Shown: positions 37,901 to 49,461, numbered from the stretch's first letter. The stretch is 64,000 nt of DNA from Dactylellina haptotyla (GCA_031310005.1 CM062382.1:2108001-2172000); one strand, 5' to 3'. Notes: generated by a model not told the origin, from the letters alone. Translations and numbers: made by a program.

Positions 37901-39829
37901 CGGAGCTGTACGCATTTACGGAATTGGCATTGCGTTGCGAATGTTGGATTTCATTCGCTCATTCTATTGGTCAGCGACGGGGCGGATTATATTGATACGA
38001 AGCTTAGACGTCCAGGAATTTTCAGACTAACATGAGTATAAACGAAATAGCTTTCTTCAATGTGGGGGATACGGATCGAGCCAAACTATATTTGACCAAA
38101 AACCTCAGCTAGATAATTGACTAAAACAAGCCTCAGACCAACACCGCGGCTGCAGAATGTGAGCAGAGACGCCATTCGCCCAAAGGCGTTATGGAGTATG
38201 AATCCGGAGCTTATCATCCAGGTCTTCTTTAGCATACTATCATCCTCACTCCGAGGGTTACTGGCTTTCACATGTCGCATATCAAACGGCACACGGAATG
38301 CTACCACCCAAATAAGCCCTAAGATCCGAACGCAGGAGCTGAGTAAGAGTGATTTTTAAGGCTCTTCTTTCAGAACTCAAATGAGGTTCCACAAAATCCA
38401 GGGGTCTAACATATTATCATCTGCATATATCTGATCTGAGCTGGAGGTACATGATCCCGGTTCTTCAAGGTAATTTATCTTAGGGATGAAGAGTTCTTAA
38501 AATCTTAACTTCTAGACCCTATTCGCATAAAATACCTACAGATCTTGCGGCAATACTCATCTTATCACCTGAGATCTCTGGAATTCCAGGGCTGAAATAC
38601 ACGATATGAGACTGCATGCGGTAGGTCCAAGGCCATGTTTATCAGAGGGGCTTTGAACTCCAGGTAGTATCAGACCAGTAGATTTCAACATGCACACATG
38701 CACACATGGAAATTTAAATATGCTGTAATATACGGTTGTTCGAGAAAGATCGCTATAGCGAGGCGTAGAATGCGTATACCATAGATCATCTACTAGGCAT
38801 CTAGGATTAAAATTATAAAAATAAGGGCATTTGCAATTATTTTTCTCGGGTGCCCCGAGGTTAGCAACGATAGATCACCATCGTTTCCGCCTGCCGAGAA
38901 TACTTGGCGTGACCTGTCCACCAATTGATAGATGCTTAGCTGTGTTGCCAGCAGAGAGATTTGGATTGTGATATTCCAGTTTCGGTTTCCGACAGGGTAA
39001 GAATAGTCGAGGAAGAAGGCTTGTAAAACCAAAGGGGCAAATCTTTTCACTTTATATAACTTTACCACTGCCGCCCAGACATGTTGATTACGCTTGGAGG
39101 GTCGTGCTAGCAGAGTAAGCCGTTGCCTCGAGCGTGGGTTAGGCTTAGATAAGTGCTCTGCCCGGCAAGTCTTGCGCGTGGGTCGGCAACGAATGTGTTG
39201 CCCGCACGGTCAGACGTCACCACATCTCGTTTGAATTACCAACCCTCTTGGCGCTGGGCCTTCGTATACAATGAGGATACGAGCTTCAAAAAAGCATTCG
39301 AAGCAGCAATCCGGATGGGTTCTCTTGTGAGCACGGTCTTACATCTGCGAGGTCTGAACCGTTTCTCGGTCTGTCGCCTGTCTCTTGCAATCTCGACCAT
39401 CTCAAATGCGTCGCCGGGCTGCAGGACGGCCGTCGATGCCTTCTGGATGCGGCGGGCCCAACAGGGGTTAAAACCAAGGCCCATGATCGGGACATCGGGG
39501 GCAGCGTGCATGGCTTAGACTGGCTTCTAACTGCCGCCTGGTAGCACCAAGCACCCAAGAGCAGGAAGGTAGGTAAGTAAGCTAAGCTAAGGCGCACTTG
39601 ACATCAGCATGCATCTCGTCATTCCTCCTATCTTTCGATCTGCTTGTTCTCGTTTCTACTTTCCCATTAGCTAAGTTGATAAAAGGGCACAGAGCCCAAA
39701 TGCAGAGTACCGTATTTGGAGGAGCCTCAAATCTGACTGTACAGTCTTCTGTTTTTGTTACTAATATTACTACACGTTCGCTTCTGGGAAACAATAAGAA
39801 CTGAAGGGAGAAAAGGAAGTCGCAGGTCA
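34945..39829. other. Long gene-poor interval between divergent genes
   Basis: About 4.9 kb of normal composition separates the adhesin (minus) from the zinc-cluster regulator (plus). Only short open frames occur and none shows recognisable domains or coding-like composition. A small repeat of CATGCACA (about 38691-38708) is the only local repeat noted. It may contain promoters for both genes, undetected non-coding RNAs, or a decayed gene. Long upstream regions are known for fungal adhesins such as FLO11, but nothing specific was identified here. Confidence 0.5.
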
Positions 39830-41785
39830 ATGGTCTCGATATCTATGGAACATCGCCCCTACCGCAGCCACAAGGTTCCCGCCTGTAGCCGTTGTCGCCA
39901 AAGGAAAATTCGATGCAAGATTGATCTCCCCAACCAGCCATGCCTGTTCTGCCGCGAGAAGGGCGTCGCTTGCCAGATCCCGTCTGCCAGCCCGGAAGAT
40001 AGCAGCAACTCTGCTCCTGCTTCAAATGGAAATGGTACCACGGGCTTCAATCCCGCGAAGCGGCGTCGTCATGACTTAGATGTCGGTGGTTCGTCAGCGG
40101 CTATCCCAATCGGAACTGCCGCCGACAACTCGAGCGGCAAATCCGCCATTATCGTCGGCCCGGCTGTTGCTGAAGATGTGGAGATCATTCAGCGGCATAT
40201 GAGTATCACCCCGCAGTCCCAGCGCCACAACTCGAACGCGACGTACGCCAGCGAGGACCCCGGAGGCTCTGTTGTGTATGTCACTATCCCCAAGTACCGT
40301 CGAGGCTTTCGGCCAAAGCTCGACACGGGCGACAAACAGCGCGAAATCATAGAACAGATATTCGGTCCCTTCAAAAAGGAGGCCATCAGGCTATACTTCG
40401 AGCTCGTGCATCCGTGTTTCCCGGTCATCGGGGACGACCTTCGCGCTCAGCTGTTAGGCTCCCAATGGGCAGAGGTGAACTCGGCGCTACTCTGTAACAT
40501 CTATGCGAGCATTGTACCTCTGTGGGATAGGTCGGAGATACTCAGATTACATCCTCGCCCGGATTCAGACTATATCTGGAATCTGGCCGTCTCAGCGTTG
40601 CAGGAGGATTCCACATCTCCTAGCTTTTCAACAATCTTCTTATGCAGCATCAATGTCATCGGCCGACCGTCGCTGTACTATGTCGGCAACATCGCAAACT
40701 CGAGTCGCGTTGTCGCGCTCGCGCACAGCTTTGGTTTGCACAGGGACCCTCGAAAATGGAACAAATCCGCGACAGAGAAGGAGACGCGGATAAGAATGTG
40801 GTGGTGCATCTTTATCGTTGATGCGTGGTCAAGTGTGTCTTATGGAACGCCGCCAAATATCGTAAAGGGGTGCTACGACGTCCAATTGCCTGAGCCGAAG
40901 CCAGTTTCGAGCCCAAAAACCAACGGCCACTCAAGCGCAAACGGATATCCTCTACCGTCGCCCTGTTGCTCTAACTCTTTCTACTCACTATGCTCTCTCT
41001 CCCAGATACTCGCCGAAATGCTCCCCATGGTGTACAACCTCAACCCCGACCCGGCACTTATGATTGAAACATTAAAAACCACCGCTGTAATGCTGCGCAG
41101 GTGGGAAGATGCAGCGGCGGATTCCGCTCGGCGCGCGGCGACAAAAGACTACGCAAGCAGTAACCTCCAATTCTGCTATCTATCTGTTAAACTTCTCTTC
41201 AGCAGATTAAGTCTCCGTGCCGCGTGGTTACAGACGAGTCATGGAAATAACGCGGGTGTGATCCACGAATGCTTGGTGGATCTGCAGCTCGCTGCGACAA
41301 AGGTGCTGGAGTATGTCTCGAACCTGACCCAGGCCCAGCTACAGGAGTTCTGGCTGCCGTATACCAGCCATTTATTGGTCGTCGCGACCATGATATTGCT
41401 ACGGTGTGCTGTCGAAACGGAGAACCAAGCAATTAAGGTGACCTGCGCCGCAACGCTCATGTCCCTAAAGGACAACCTTGAATTACATCGTGACAACCAC
41501 AATTGGGAGCTTGGCGAGCTCTGCTTGGAGCGTTGCGCGGAATTGATAGCTAGGGTTCAAACGACCGCACCTCCAGTTACAACAATAAACCCGGAGATGG
41601 TGCCTATAATCCCTACGCCTGGCGCGATGACTGACGAAGACGCGTTCCAATTCTTGAACGATTCCTCCTTGATGCCATTTGATCCACTTGGAGGGTTTGA
41701 CGCTATCGACGATATTTGGACGAATTTATTTGGAAATACACCGCAAGTTATGGACGGAGTGAATATATCAGCGATGCCTTTATAG
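39830..41785 (+). CDS. Zn2Cys6 transcription factor with fungal-specific TF domain
   Basis: A single-exon gene of 651 residues. The start at 39830 places the zinc cluster near the N-terminus; an in-frame ATG at 39845 is the alternative. The Gal4-type cluster has Cys19, 22, 29, 38, 41 and 48 (CSRCRQRKIRC, then CLFCREKGVAC), with the usual basic stretch between the second and third Cys. A Ser/Asn-rich linker follows. The middle region (about residues 200-400) reads as the Fungal_trans domain: VHPCFPVIGDDL, YYVGNIANSSRVVALAHSFGL and RIRMWWCIFIVDAWSSVSYG. The acidic/Asp-Phe-rich C-terminus could be an activation region. It ends 143 bp from the end of the convergent decarboxylase-like gene. The target genes cannot be read from the sequence; regulation of the neighbour is only a possibility. 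Confidence 0.9.
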   Translation: MVSISMEHRPYRSHKVPACSRCRQRKIRCKIDLPNQPCLFCREKGVACQIPSASPEDSSNSAPASNGNGTTGFNPAKRRRHDLDVGGSSAAIPIGTAADNSSGKSAIIVGPAVAEDVEIIQRHMSITPQSQRHNSNATYASEDPGGSVVYVTIPKYRRGFRPKLDTGDKQREIIEQIFGPFKKEAIRLYFELVHPCFPVIGDDLRAQLLGSQWAEVNSALLCNIYASIVPLWDRSEILRLHPRPDSDYIWNLAVSALQEDSTSPSFSTIFLCSINVIGRPSLYYVGNIANSSRVVALAHSFGLHRDPRKWNKSATEKETRIRMWWCIFIVDAWSSVSYGTPPNIVKGCYDVQLPEPKPVSSPKTNGHSSANGYPLPSPCCSNSFYSLCSLSQILAEMLPMVYNLNPDPALMIETLKTTAVMLRRWEDAAADSARRAATKDYASSNLQFCYLSVKLLFSRLSLRAAWLQTSHGNNAGVIHECLVDLQLAATKVLEYVSNLTQAQLQEFWLPYTSHLLVVATMILLRCAVETENQAIKVTCAATLMSLKDNLELHRDNHNWELGELCLERCAELIARVQTTAPPVTTINPEMVPIIPTPGAMTDEDAFQFLNDSSLMPFDPLGGFDAIDDIWTNLFGNTPQVMDGVNISAMPL

Positions 41786-41928
41786 TAATGGATGCGTTTA
41801 CTTCCTTTTGACGAAACTTTGGACTTAGCACGGGTAATGATGGTTTCCTTTTCAGGCGAAATTGGCTTTTGGTCTTGCATAACATCTGCTTCTTGTATAT
41901 ACTAGAGTCAATGTAATAATATTTACAT

Positions 41929-43549
41929 TTAATAAAGCGGCATCGAGCCCTCCGTAGACTCGAATGCCTGTTCCATGATCTCCAGCCCTTCCCTCAACTC
42001 CTCTTCTGTGATCGTGATGGGTGGTGCGATTCTAAACACTCCGGCGAAGCTCTGGTGGGTGCCCAGCTGCGCCCAGACACCAAGCTCTGCCATGCGCTCT
42101 CCAATCTTATTGCCCAGCTCGAATCCCGGCGTCTTCGTGACCCGATCCGTGACAATCTCAACACCTGCCATCAAACCTCTCCCTCGTACATCGCCAATGC
42201 ACCCGTATCTCGACTGCAGCTTCTTCAGTCCTTCTTGCAGGATCTTTCCTAGCTCCCTCGACTGGTTTACCAACCCGTCTCTGACTACAATCTCCAGCAC
42301 TTTATCTCCAACCGCAGCAGGTAGCGGATCGTTCAAGTGGGTGGTATAGTACATAAACCCGTCTTTCTTGGTCTTCTCCGCCACTTCGTCGCTGACCACA
42401 ACCGCGCTCAATGGAATGCCATTGCCCAGTGTCTTGCTCAGCGTCAGAATATCAGGTACAACACCTTCGTCCTCGGCATAATGCTGGAAGGCAAACATGT
42501 CTCCCGCTCGCCCGATGGCGGTCTGCGCTTCGTCTATTATCATAAGCATGCCTCTTTCCTCACAATGCTGTTTCAACGCCTTGAGGTAGCCTGGGGGTAA
42601 AGTGTGCATGCCCCCGGAGCTGAGTATCGGTTCGAGGATTACTGCCGCCAACGAGCCGCAGGATTGCCTATCGATCAATGAGAAGCCATAGTTGAGCTCG
42701 GTCTCCCAGTCGTAAGTGCCGTCTGGGTGGCGGAAAATCGATCTGTACGCATTCGGTGCAGGAAGGGCAAAGTTGCCTGGCATCTAAATGTCCCCGTAAC
42801 ACGGTCCCGTTAGCCCGGTTTGTTGCATTTTCCCGCGTTGCATACACAACCGCAAAGCTTAAGCTCAACTAGCTCCCCTGGACGACATCCAACTGGACGA
42901 GGCGAACGAGCTCGCTAGACTTCCTCCTGTTCGCCACCCCTCGTTCGCCCGTTCACCCCGCGTGACATGCGTCCGTCCAATCCATTACAAACAAAAACTG
43001 ATCTGGGAGTTGAAAACCTACCACTGGCCCGTACCCTGCCCTCCCGGAATGATACTGCGCACCAATTGCCGCCCCGGTAACCCCATGCCAGCTGGCGCTC
43101 AAACCGACAATCTCAAACTTGCCCGTGAAGAATTTGGCGATTCGGATCGCAAATTCGTTGCTCTCCCCTCCCGTGCTCAGAAATATGGCCTTATCCAACC
43201 CGCTGGGGGTCAACCCCGTCAGTCGCTTGCCCAGGTTGATCACCGGCGGGCTCAACATGCCACTGAACAGATGGTCCAGACGCGCGGCGTGCTCCGAGAT
43301 AACATCTACGATTTCTGGATTGCCGTGACCAAGCAGACAGGACATCTGGCCAGACGTCCAGTCGAGCATGCGGTGGCCTGACGGATTGTAGATGTAGAGC
43401 CCCTCAGCCCGGACGATAATGTTCTTGTTGAACTCGACGCCATAGTTGATTAGCGTCGCTTCGGCGTCGGCGTGGAGTTGCTCTTGCGAGACCTGCTGCT
43501 TATCGGCTGTCTGCGACGAGCTGGTGAGTGGGTCGGTACATGGAACCAT
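41929..43549 (-). CDS. Class-III aminotransferase, 2,2-dialkylglycine decarboxylase-like
   Basis: Two exons (43022-43549 and 41929-42783; intron 238 bp, long for this window, GTAGGT...TTTAG with CTAAC) give 460 residues. The splice joins GYGPV to MPGNFALPAPNAYRS, a run characteristic of 2,2-dialkylglycine decarboxylases. These PLP enzymes decarboxylate dialkylglycines such as 2-aminoisobutyrate and transfer the amino group to pyruvate. Seen in the sequence: SCLLGHGNPEIVDVI, the cofactor-loop STGGESNEFAIRIAK, ASWHGVTGAA (aromatic/His stacking on PLP), Asp260 in IIDEAQTAIGR and the Schiff-base Lys293 in LTLSKTLGNG. The length suits the family (about 430-460). In fungi the role is unclear; degradation of Aib from peptaibols is one idea. 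Other class-III transaminases (for example 4-aminobutyrate-type) are less likely because of the MPGNFALPAPN run. It is tail-to-tail with the zinc-cluster regulator. Confidence 0.88.
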
Positions 43550-44431
43550 GGCTTCTGTCCTTCTTCTTCGGTCCTCCTCAATCGCCCCAGACTAGTCAAA
43601 AAAAAAATTGTAAAATGATAAGATATAGTTAACCGTTACGTTAACGATGTAAGATATGCATATATTTGAGGTAAGAGGGGAAATGCCTATGGAGGGAGGA
43701 AGTTGGAGCGATTGCCTAGCAGGAGGAGAGGAATTGGATATGCCATTGCGGGAATGGGTCGGGCTTTTTATGTAATGTCTCGCCGTCCTTGATTTTGTTT
43801 TTCGGTTTCGTTCTGAATGTCTGTAGATTTGTCCGAGAACGAAAGTTTTTGAGCTCTAAATGATGTCGTGAGGCGACTTAGGTACCATTTCCAAGCCATC
43901 GCTCAGCTAAACCTTCAGGTTTCCCGACGGCCGACGGAAAACTCACCCTCCAACGCCCATTGAAGTCGGGAAAGTCCAAGAGGCAAAAGCTCACGAGCGC
44001 TAAGAAATGACATGTTCCCGAGTAATTCTATTGTTTCGAGACTGTGCATGCAGCTATTTGACATGCCCCACTCTTATCAGCGAATGGTGGAGAACCGCCG
44101 TTGACACAGGAGAAGCAGAAATTTTGCGATTAGACATATATTACGAGAGAAGTACTGCAGATATTTATCGATACTTCCCGTTCTTTTGGACATGTCGGCC
44201 GATATAGATACTAGGCTTCAACGCCGAGGCAGCGATGCATATCCTCTCTACGCAAAGAGCTCGTTGTAAAATGCTTGGTAGACGCTCAAACCCGGTACCC
44301 CGAACCGGGTTTCGGCAACCTACAGGGTATATTGTTTAAAAGGAAGAAATATTTAAAAAAAAATATATATGTAGATTCTATACGTACACAGGCACACATC
44401 TATCTCTATAATGAATAGATGAATGGTATTT
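43550..44431. other. Intergenic: upstream of the decarboxylase, 3' side of GIR2
   Basis: 882 bp with no gene recognised. It holds the promoter of the minus-strand decarboxylase on its left and the 3' end of GIR2 on its right. One clear hairpin is present: AAACCCGGT (44288-44296) and ACCGGGTTT (44304-44312), a 9-bp stem with a 7-base loop. Its role is unknown. Confidence 0.5.
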
Positions 44432-45284
44432 TTACGCCTTAATCTCCAACTTGGCTACGTCTGGCGTCTCTTCATCTTCCCCGTCGTCATCATCATCAAC
44501 ACCACCCGCCAGACCCCGCTCGAACAGGTCCCTGCCAGTCAATTTCTTCCCACCGGCCCCAACCCCACTTGTATTCCCACTCTTCTTCCCGCTCTTCGCC
44601 TCTGCCTCCTCCCGTTCTCGGTCCTCGGCTTCCTTCTTTTCCTTTTGTTCTTTGATAAACGCCTCCCTCCACTTCTCGAAGACTTCTTTCGTGACCAACT
44701 CGCCCCTGAACTTCTCCATCTCCTTTTCCTCCTCTATCCGTGCCACTTCGTCGCGTACCCGCTGGGCCTCCTCTGCGCGGGAGCGGAGGATGGTTTCGGC
44801 TGCCTCCTTGAGCGTTGTGGTGAGCGTGAAGACCATCGCCATGCCCATATTCTCTTCGACAGCCGTGTCGAGGGCCGCCTGGAGCGGTTCTTCATCCTCC
44901 GGGAATGTGAGCGGGTGATCTGACGAGGGGAGGGAGAAGGCGAGCACGGGCGCTTCCTCGGGGTATTTCGGGGTGTATGTCACCCGGAGGAGTATCGTGG
45001 CTAGATGTATAACATGAGCGAGTTGCAGATTATACGTATGAGCCTGTGATTGAGTAACGTACGAGCTTCATATCCTTCGGCGTCGACATCGACATTGGGT
45101 TCCTCGAGGGAGAGCTGGATTGTGAACTCGGTGTCGGAGATTTCTGCACGAGGATTGTTAGCGGTGATAATACAGATTTAATTTACCGTAGAGAGGAGAG
45201 AAGGGGGGAAGTACTGTTCAGCTCATCGGGGTAGATAGACTCGAGCACTTCTAGCTCTTGTTCCTGTTCTTCTGTCGCCGACAT
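44432..45284 (-). CDS. GIR2: RWD-domain protein GIR2/RWDD1-like
   Basis: Three exons (45215-45284, 45063-45143, 44432-45000; introns 71 and 62 bp) give 720 nt, 239 residues. The RWD domain at the N-terminus reads EVLESIYPDEL (the signature Y-P-x-E-L), KISDTEFTIQLSLEEP, then LLRVTYTPKYPEEAPVL with the conserved YPxxxP. A charged coiled coil (about 110-170, rich in EAE/REEK) and an acidic tail (DDDDDGEDEE) follow, as in Gir2 and human RWDD1. Gir2 binds the GTPase Rbg2 (DRG family) and Gcn1 and tempers Gcn2 activation during amino-acid starvation in yeast. The first two exons encode only about 50 residues but complete the RWD fold. The gene starts 397 bp from the end of ACL4 on the same strand. 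Confidence 0.9.
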
Positions 45285-45681
45285 GGTGCGCGGGGAGGAG
45301 GAATGGCATGTTGAGTTGCGTCGCGGGTCTTCTGCCGGGATGGTGGGGCACTAAACGACAAGCTTTTGCCCCGCCAAAGAAAAAGCCAATGCGCTTGGCT
45401 TCACCGTATTTTCGCAACCATTTCATGTGCCGATAAATAGCATAGTCGGAATGGTCAACAGGTGGGGTACTAATCTCCTCTCCTAAGGTCCCGAGAGCAA
45501 TATCTGGTAGAATGCCGTGAATATATAGAGGACTTTTGTCTATGCGATGCACCAAAAAATATATTTACAAAATTATACGAATCTGACATCCCAAACGCCA
45601 TATGCCATATTCCCATTCACAACCACCCCTTCCGTAGGCTCAAATAATATATGCATGCACTGAAGAGAGAGAAAGAGGCTT
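45285..45681. other. Intergenic between ACL4 end and GIR2 start
   Basis: 397 bp holding the GIR2 promoter and the ACL4 3' region, both on the minus strand. No further gene is seen. An open reading of about 110 codons here extends the GIR2 frame region but lacks family support. Confidence 0.5.
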
Positions 45682-46928
45682 TCACGAATCCTTCATCTCC
45701 TCATCCCCGTCCTCGCCTTCGGAATCTTCCCAATCTCCACCCTCATCATCGTCCCCATTGTCATTGTTGTCCTCCGGCTTAGCTTCTCCCAGCTCCGCAC
45801 TGATATTGCCTAGGAGTTCAGAAGCGTGCTCTTTGATCCCTTCATCATCCCAGCCGAACGCCTTGTATAGCTTCTCACAGTTCCATAGCCACTCACGGGC
45901 GGCCGCCCACGTGTCCCTCCAATCTTCCACCTCATCTTCGATGTTCCCATTAGCGGGACCCTTTAACTTCTCCTGCTCCTTCAACTTGCTGCCGATCAAA
46001 AATAGGCACCATCCGCCTAGATACCACAAGTCCACAACTTGGTCGTCTTCTTGCTGTAGTCCTTCCAGAACATCCATCGTTTCCTCGAGCATCTCGCATT
46101 CGATCAGCAATCGGGTAAAACTCATTCTGAATGGATAAGCGGGTATCCTCTCGTCCCCTAGCTCCAGGTCCTTCCAGACCTCAAGGGATCTTGTGAGCGC
46201 TGCTCGGGCGTCATCCGGTTTCGACTGTGAGATCCTAAACGATGCGAGTGTAGAGAGTGCTTCCGGCGACGACGGGCTGACGAGTAGTGCTTCGGTGATG
46301 TATGTCTCGCAACGAGGCTCGGCGTCAGGTTGCATGCTGTGACCGATCGTCAGCCAAAATTATTCCACCGAATAACCGCATTCGCAGAAAAATCAAAGAC
46401 ATACCATAGATCTGTCATGTACAGCTCCGCCATGCCGCACAAGGCCGAACACAGCTTCTCCCTCGCTTCTTCGTCACTGCTGCCGGCAGCCGCTTTTACT
46501 CGCAGAACTCCTACAGCTCGCTCGTACCATCCGATAGCAACCTCCCCACCTTCTTCACAAATCTGCGCCAGCCATAGAAACTTCTCTGCGCCGCTGTCGG
46601 TTCCCTCGGGGTCCAGCTCGGTGGCGGTGGTAAAGCATCGAATGGCGGTGGCTATATCTTCCAGCTCGATATTGATCTCTCCGGCCAGCTCCAAGGCCCG
46701 CAGGTTTGTGGGGTTCTTGGTGAGTGCGGATGTTATTACTTTTAATGCCTGTTGCGGGTTCGATTCTTCCTGAAGCAGGGAAGACGCTTGGGCGATGAGG
46801 GCATCGATGTTGGCGGTCTGCTGGGACTGCTCGTGCTTGGCGATGTTTGTGAGAACGGAGGCCAGAGTCGCACCGGAGGACTCTTTCCGGCGGGCCTTCT
46901 TGGAAGCCTTTGTCTTTGTCTTTGCCAT
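45682..46928 (-). CDS. ACL4: ACL4-like TPR assembly chaperone of ribosomal protein Rpl4
   Basis: Two exons (46405-46928 and 45682-46336; intron 68 bp) give 1,179 nt, 392 residues, close to yeast Acl4 (387). Start chosen at MAKTKTKASKKARRKE, a basic, NLS-like N-terminus. Upstream in-frame codons add only hydrophobic 5'-leader sequence. TPR-type helices follow: IDALIAQASSLLQEESNPQQALKVI, NLRALELAGEINIEL, AIRCFTTATELDP, LWLAQICEEGG and, in exon 2, SPEALSTLASFRISQSKPDDAR. The C-terminus is very acidic (DDDEGGDWEDSEGEDGDEEM), also as in Acl4. Acl4 captures nascent Rpl4 and escorts it to the nucleus for pre-60S assembly. A generic TPR protein is the only alternative. It diverges from the CID2-like gene with about 360 bp between the starts. 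Confidence 0.88.
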
Positions 46929-47289
46929 CTTTCCCGAAAGTGCAAAGGTGGGCGATATCGACTGACTGCAAATCCGACTGGATTGGAGACAAAAAAAAAA
47001 ATTAAAAAGATTAAAAAATCGGTGTTGCGACAGAGCCGCAGCGCCAAGCATTTGCCGGGCAGCTGTCATACGATAACATCCTTCGATAGAATATTATCAC
47101 ATAGAATATTATATTTACAATTATATCCACTTCAAAGTGCGTATTGCTCCCTCTCCTCTCCTCCTTCTGCCGGACTACGCTGCTGATACCTCTGCAGGCT
47201 GTATCGATAGTTAATATCCCATGTGGAAAGCCCCGCCGCAAGAGTCCGGTCCCGCCGACCCGCAGCGTGCCTCGACCTCGCGGTCTCCA
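46929..47289. promoter_or_regulatory. Shared upstream region of ACL4 and CID2-like gene
   Basis: About 360 bp between two divergent start codons. It includes a short poly-A/T run (46990-47010) but no motif that could be named with confidence. Confidence 0.4.
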
Positions 47290-48033
47290 ATGACGTCCTC
47301 CAACGACGCCTCTCCGACCCTCACCCCGCAGTTCTGCTTCGCAACGTCCACGTTGAAAGGTGCCTACACCTCTCCTATGTACTGCTGATAGGGCGTATCT
47401 GAATACTCATATTACTGAAGAATTCCTCCGCCTCTCCCGCTCCACAACCGACGACACAATCGCGCAGCAGCTCAACACCCTCTCCCACCCGCCCACCTTC
47501 GACCCCTCCACCACTTCCACCCGCCAGCCCTCCCACCGCCTCATCCCGACCTCCACCCTGCAGACCTTCCTCACCGCGTCCCTCTACCCGTCCTGGTCGA
47601 GACGTACCGAAGTGCTAACCTATTGCGCCATCGTCGCCACCTCGCCAGACCCGAACGACCCGGATGCAGAAGCTATCACGAAAGCGAACGAGGCCGATAA
47701 GCAGCGGATAGTCAACGAGCGGCTGGATCCGTACAGCGGCCGCTACTTCCCGCGGGAGACGAGGGCAGAGGTACTCGCCGGGGTGGTAAGAAACGAGAGG
47801 GGCGTGGAAGCGATTGTACGAGAAAGGTATGTATTTATGCGTATATATATACTGCTCTATCCCTTCCTAACATACCCGCAAAGATGAGTGTTTTTTATTA
47901 CGCCCGCATACTGATTATTTTTTGCTGCCTCTCCAGAACGTGGGAGGTGATCAAGGGCCGGAGTCTCGACGGGATGAGCGGCATGACGTGGAAACAGGCA
48001 TATGAGGAATGGAAAAAGTCATCCTCATCGTAA
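47290..48033 (+). CDS. CID2: Caffeine-induced death protein 2 (Cid2) family
   Basis: Three exons (47290-47359, 47421-47826, 47937-48033; introns 61 and 110 bp) give 573 nt, 190 residues. The first splice (AAAG/GTGCCT...CTGAAG) joins LTPQFCFATSTLK to EFLRLSRSTTDDTIAQQLN. That is the family's N-terminal pattern (FCF.T..L..FLR.SR..DD.I...LN). The second joins NERGVEAIVRER to TWEVIKGRS. Other conserved-looking parts are FLTASLYPSWSRRTEVLTYC and LDPYSGRYFPRE. The in-frame ATG at 47221 would add 23 Pro/Ser-rich residues; I prefer 47290 by family fit. Fission yeast Cid2 was named for a caffeine-sensitivity phenotype; its molecular role is not established. The domain is small and mostly helical, with no known catalytic residues. 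Confidence 0.82.
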
Positions 48034-49461
48034 CATCACATTGTATTACCTCGCAGCTAGTCCATCAGCATATCCTCCAGTGGTGCGTACAAGCTACCAC
48101 CATGTTGGATCAGCGAACAATCATAGATATCTCTTCTCCGTTGACTTTTTGTTTTTGCTCTCAACTTCTAACACTTTCAAGCGTCCATGGCGATCCGGAG
48201 TTTTAGATGGTATCCTGGGTATGTATTTTATGTATATATATAATGATCATTGTTCCTGTATCATATTCGAGAAAACAGGGTGCCGATAAATTGCGGCACC
48301 TGTTGTTTTGTACATATATTCGCTCTTCTCTCTCTCCAACAGCGCGAACGGGGATCCGATATCTCCGTTGCACAAAGACGCAACAATTCTGGCTTAGTAA
48401 TTAACCTTGTCTCGTAATCCCATTCGAATAAAAAAGTGATATCTGGATTATTTTTTTTTTTCGCCAAAAGCGAGCATATGCAGTCAATGCTCAAGTTGGG
48501 GATTCCGAGAAAATATCGTGCGATACCGCAGTTACGAATGGTGTCAATTGGACTAGTGAAGGCGTGCGCCAGCGGCAGACCGCAACGGAACTGGAACGAG
48601 GGGAGCCCGAAAAGGCTCAGAGATAGGTAAAAGTCGCCCTTTCGTGCCCGCTTGCTCGCCCCTTCGGTAGAATGGATCAGGAATCGGATTCGCGAATCGG
48701 GAAGATATGCTGTTTCCAGGGGCGACTTTCCACCGGGCTTATATGGTTCTTTGTTGGTTATTACGTGCTCGAGCACGCAATTACAAACCAGAAAGGTGTT
48801 GTCGCGGCCAAAAAAAAAAAAAAAAAAACCTTATGCAGCCAGAAATAGCGCAGCCGATTAAGCTTATCCGTCCTGCAGATGGCAGATGTATGCACGAACG
48901 CTGTACCGTGACCCAAAATGTCCGAATAATCAAATGAGCAATATTTCGAATGCGATACGACATCGCATTGGCACATCTCGCATTGGCATTGGTTGGCGAA
49001 TGCTGGAAGCAGCAGGAACCCTCGAATTCGCAATAATGGCCCAGAATTATTGTATCGGGAATACGTTGCCGTTAGCTACTAGCAGAAGTCGCTAGTTAGC
49101 TCGCTTTGCTATAAAACCACCCCGTAGTTTTGCCTTCCCCGTTCGAGCTCCTCTCCATAATTCTCCGTATCTGCCAGACACCCTCGAGCTAAACACCGCT
49201 AGTTGCTTCGCTATAGCGGTTTTCTTTAGCTCCTTCTACTTTCTGCTTTCCTGTTCTTTTCGATTTTGAGAACCTCGAAAAGTGTATCAGATTTGTTGCT
49301 CGCTGTGCCTGATCACGCAATCGAGCACATTTCGTTTATATTTCTCAACAAGCTGCCCAAACTCAAGTGATTTTCTTTGAACAAACTCCTTTTCTTTTCT
49401 CTTTACTCGATTTCTCCGCATTTTTTTAAATTTATTCTGCTGCTCGCACAAATCCCCAAAC
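48034..49461. other. Intergenic, 1.4 kb, no gene recognised
   Basis: Contains the CID2-like 3' region, a 19-base poly-A run near 48810 and, from about 49.1 kb on, pyrimidine-rich DNA that is probably the promoter and leader of the following gene (TATAAAA at about 49110). Open frames here show no family features. No tRNA-like arms were recognised. Confidence 0.5.

Noticed and set aside
37766-38307. Short frames in the long intergenic interval
   Set aside because: 80-90 codons, frames on both strands, no domain or codon bias.
39153-39518. 121-codon frame upstream of the zinc-cluster gene
   Set aside because: No family, and an equally long antisense frame exists; it is more likely promoter DNA.
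44288-44312. AAACCCGGT/ACCGGGTTT hairpin as a transcription terminator
   Set aside because: Intrinsic hairpin terminators are not how fungal polymerase II genes end; it is kept only as a note in the intergenic entry.
44423-44923. Plus-strand frames of about 150-166 codons opposite GIR2
   Set aside because: They are antisense to the coiled-coil and acidic parts of GIR2; no domain was seen.
48800-48830. Poly-A run as the tail of an inserted retro-copy
   Set aside because: No target duplication and no gene-like sequence before it on either strand.
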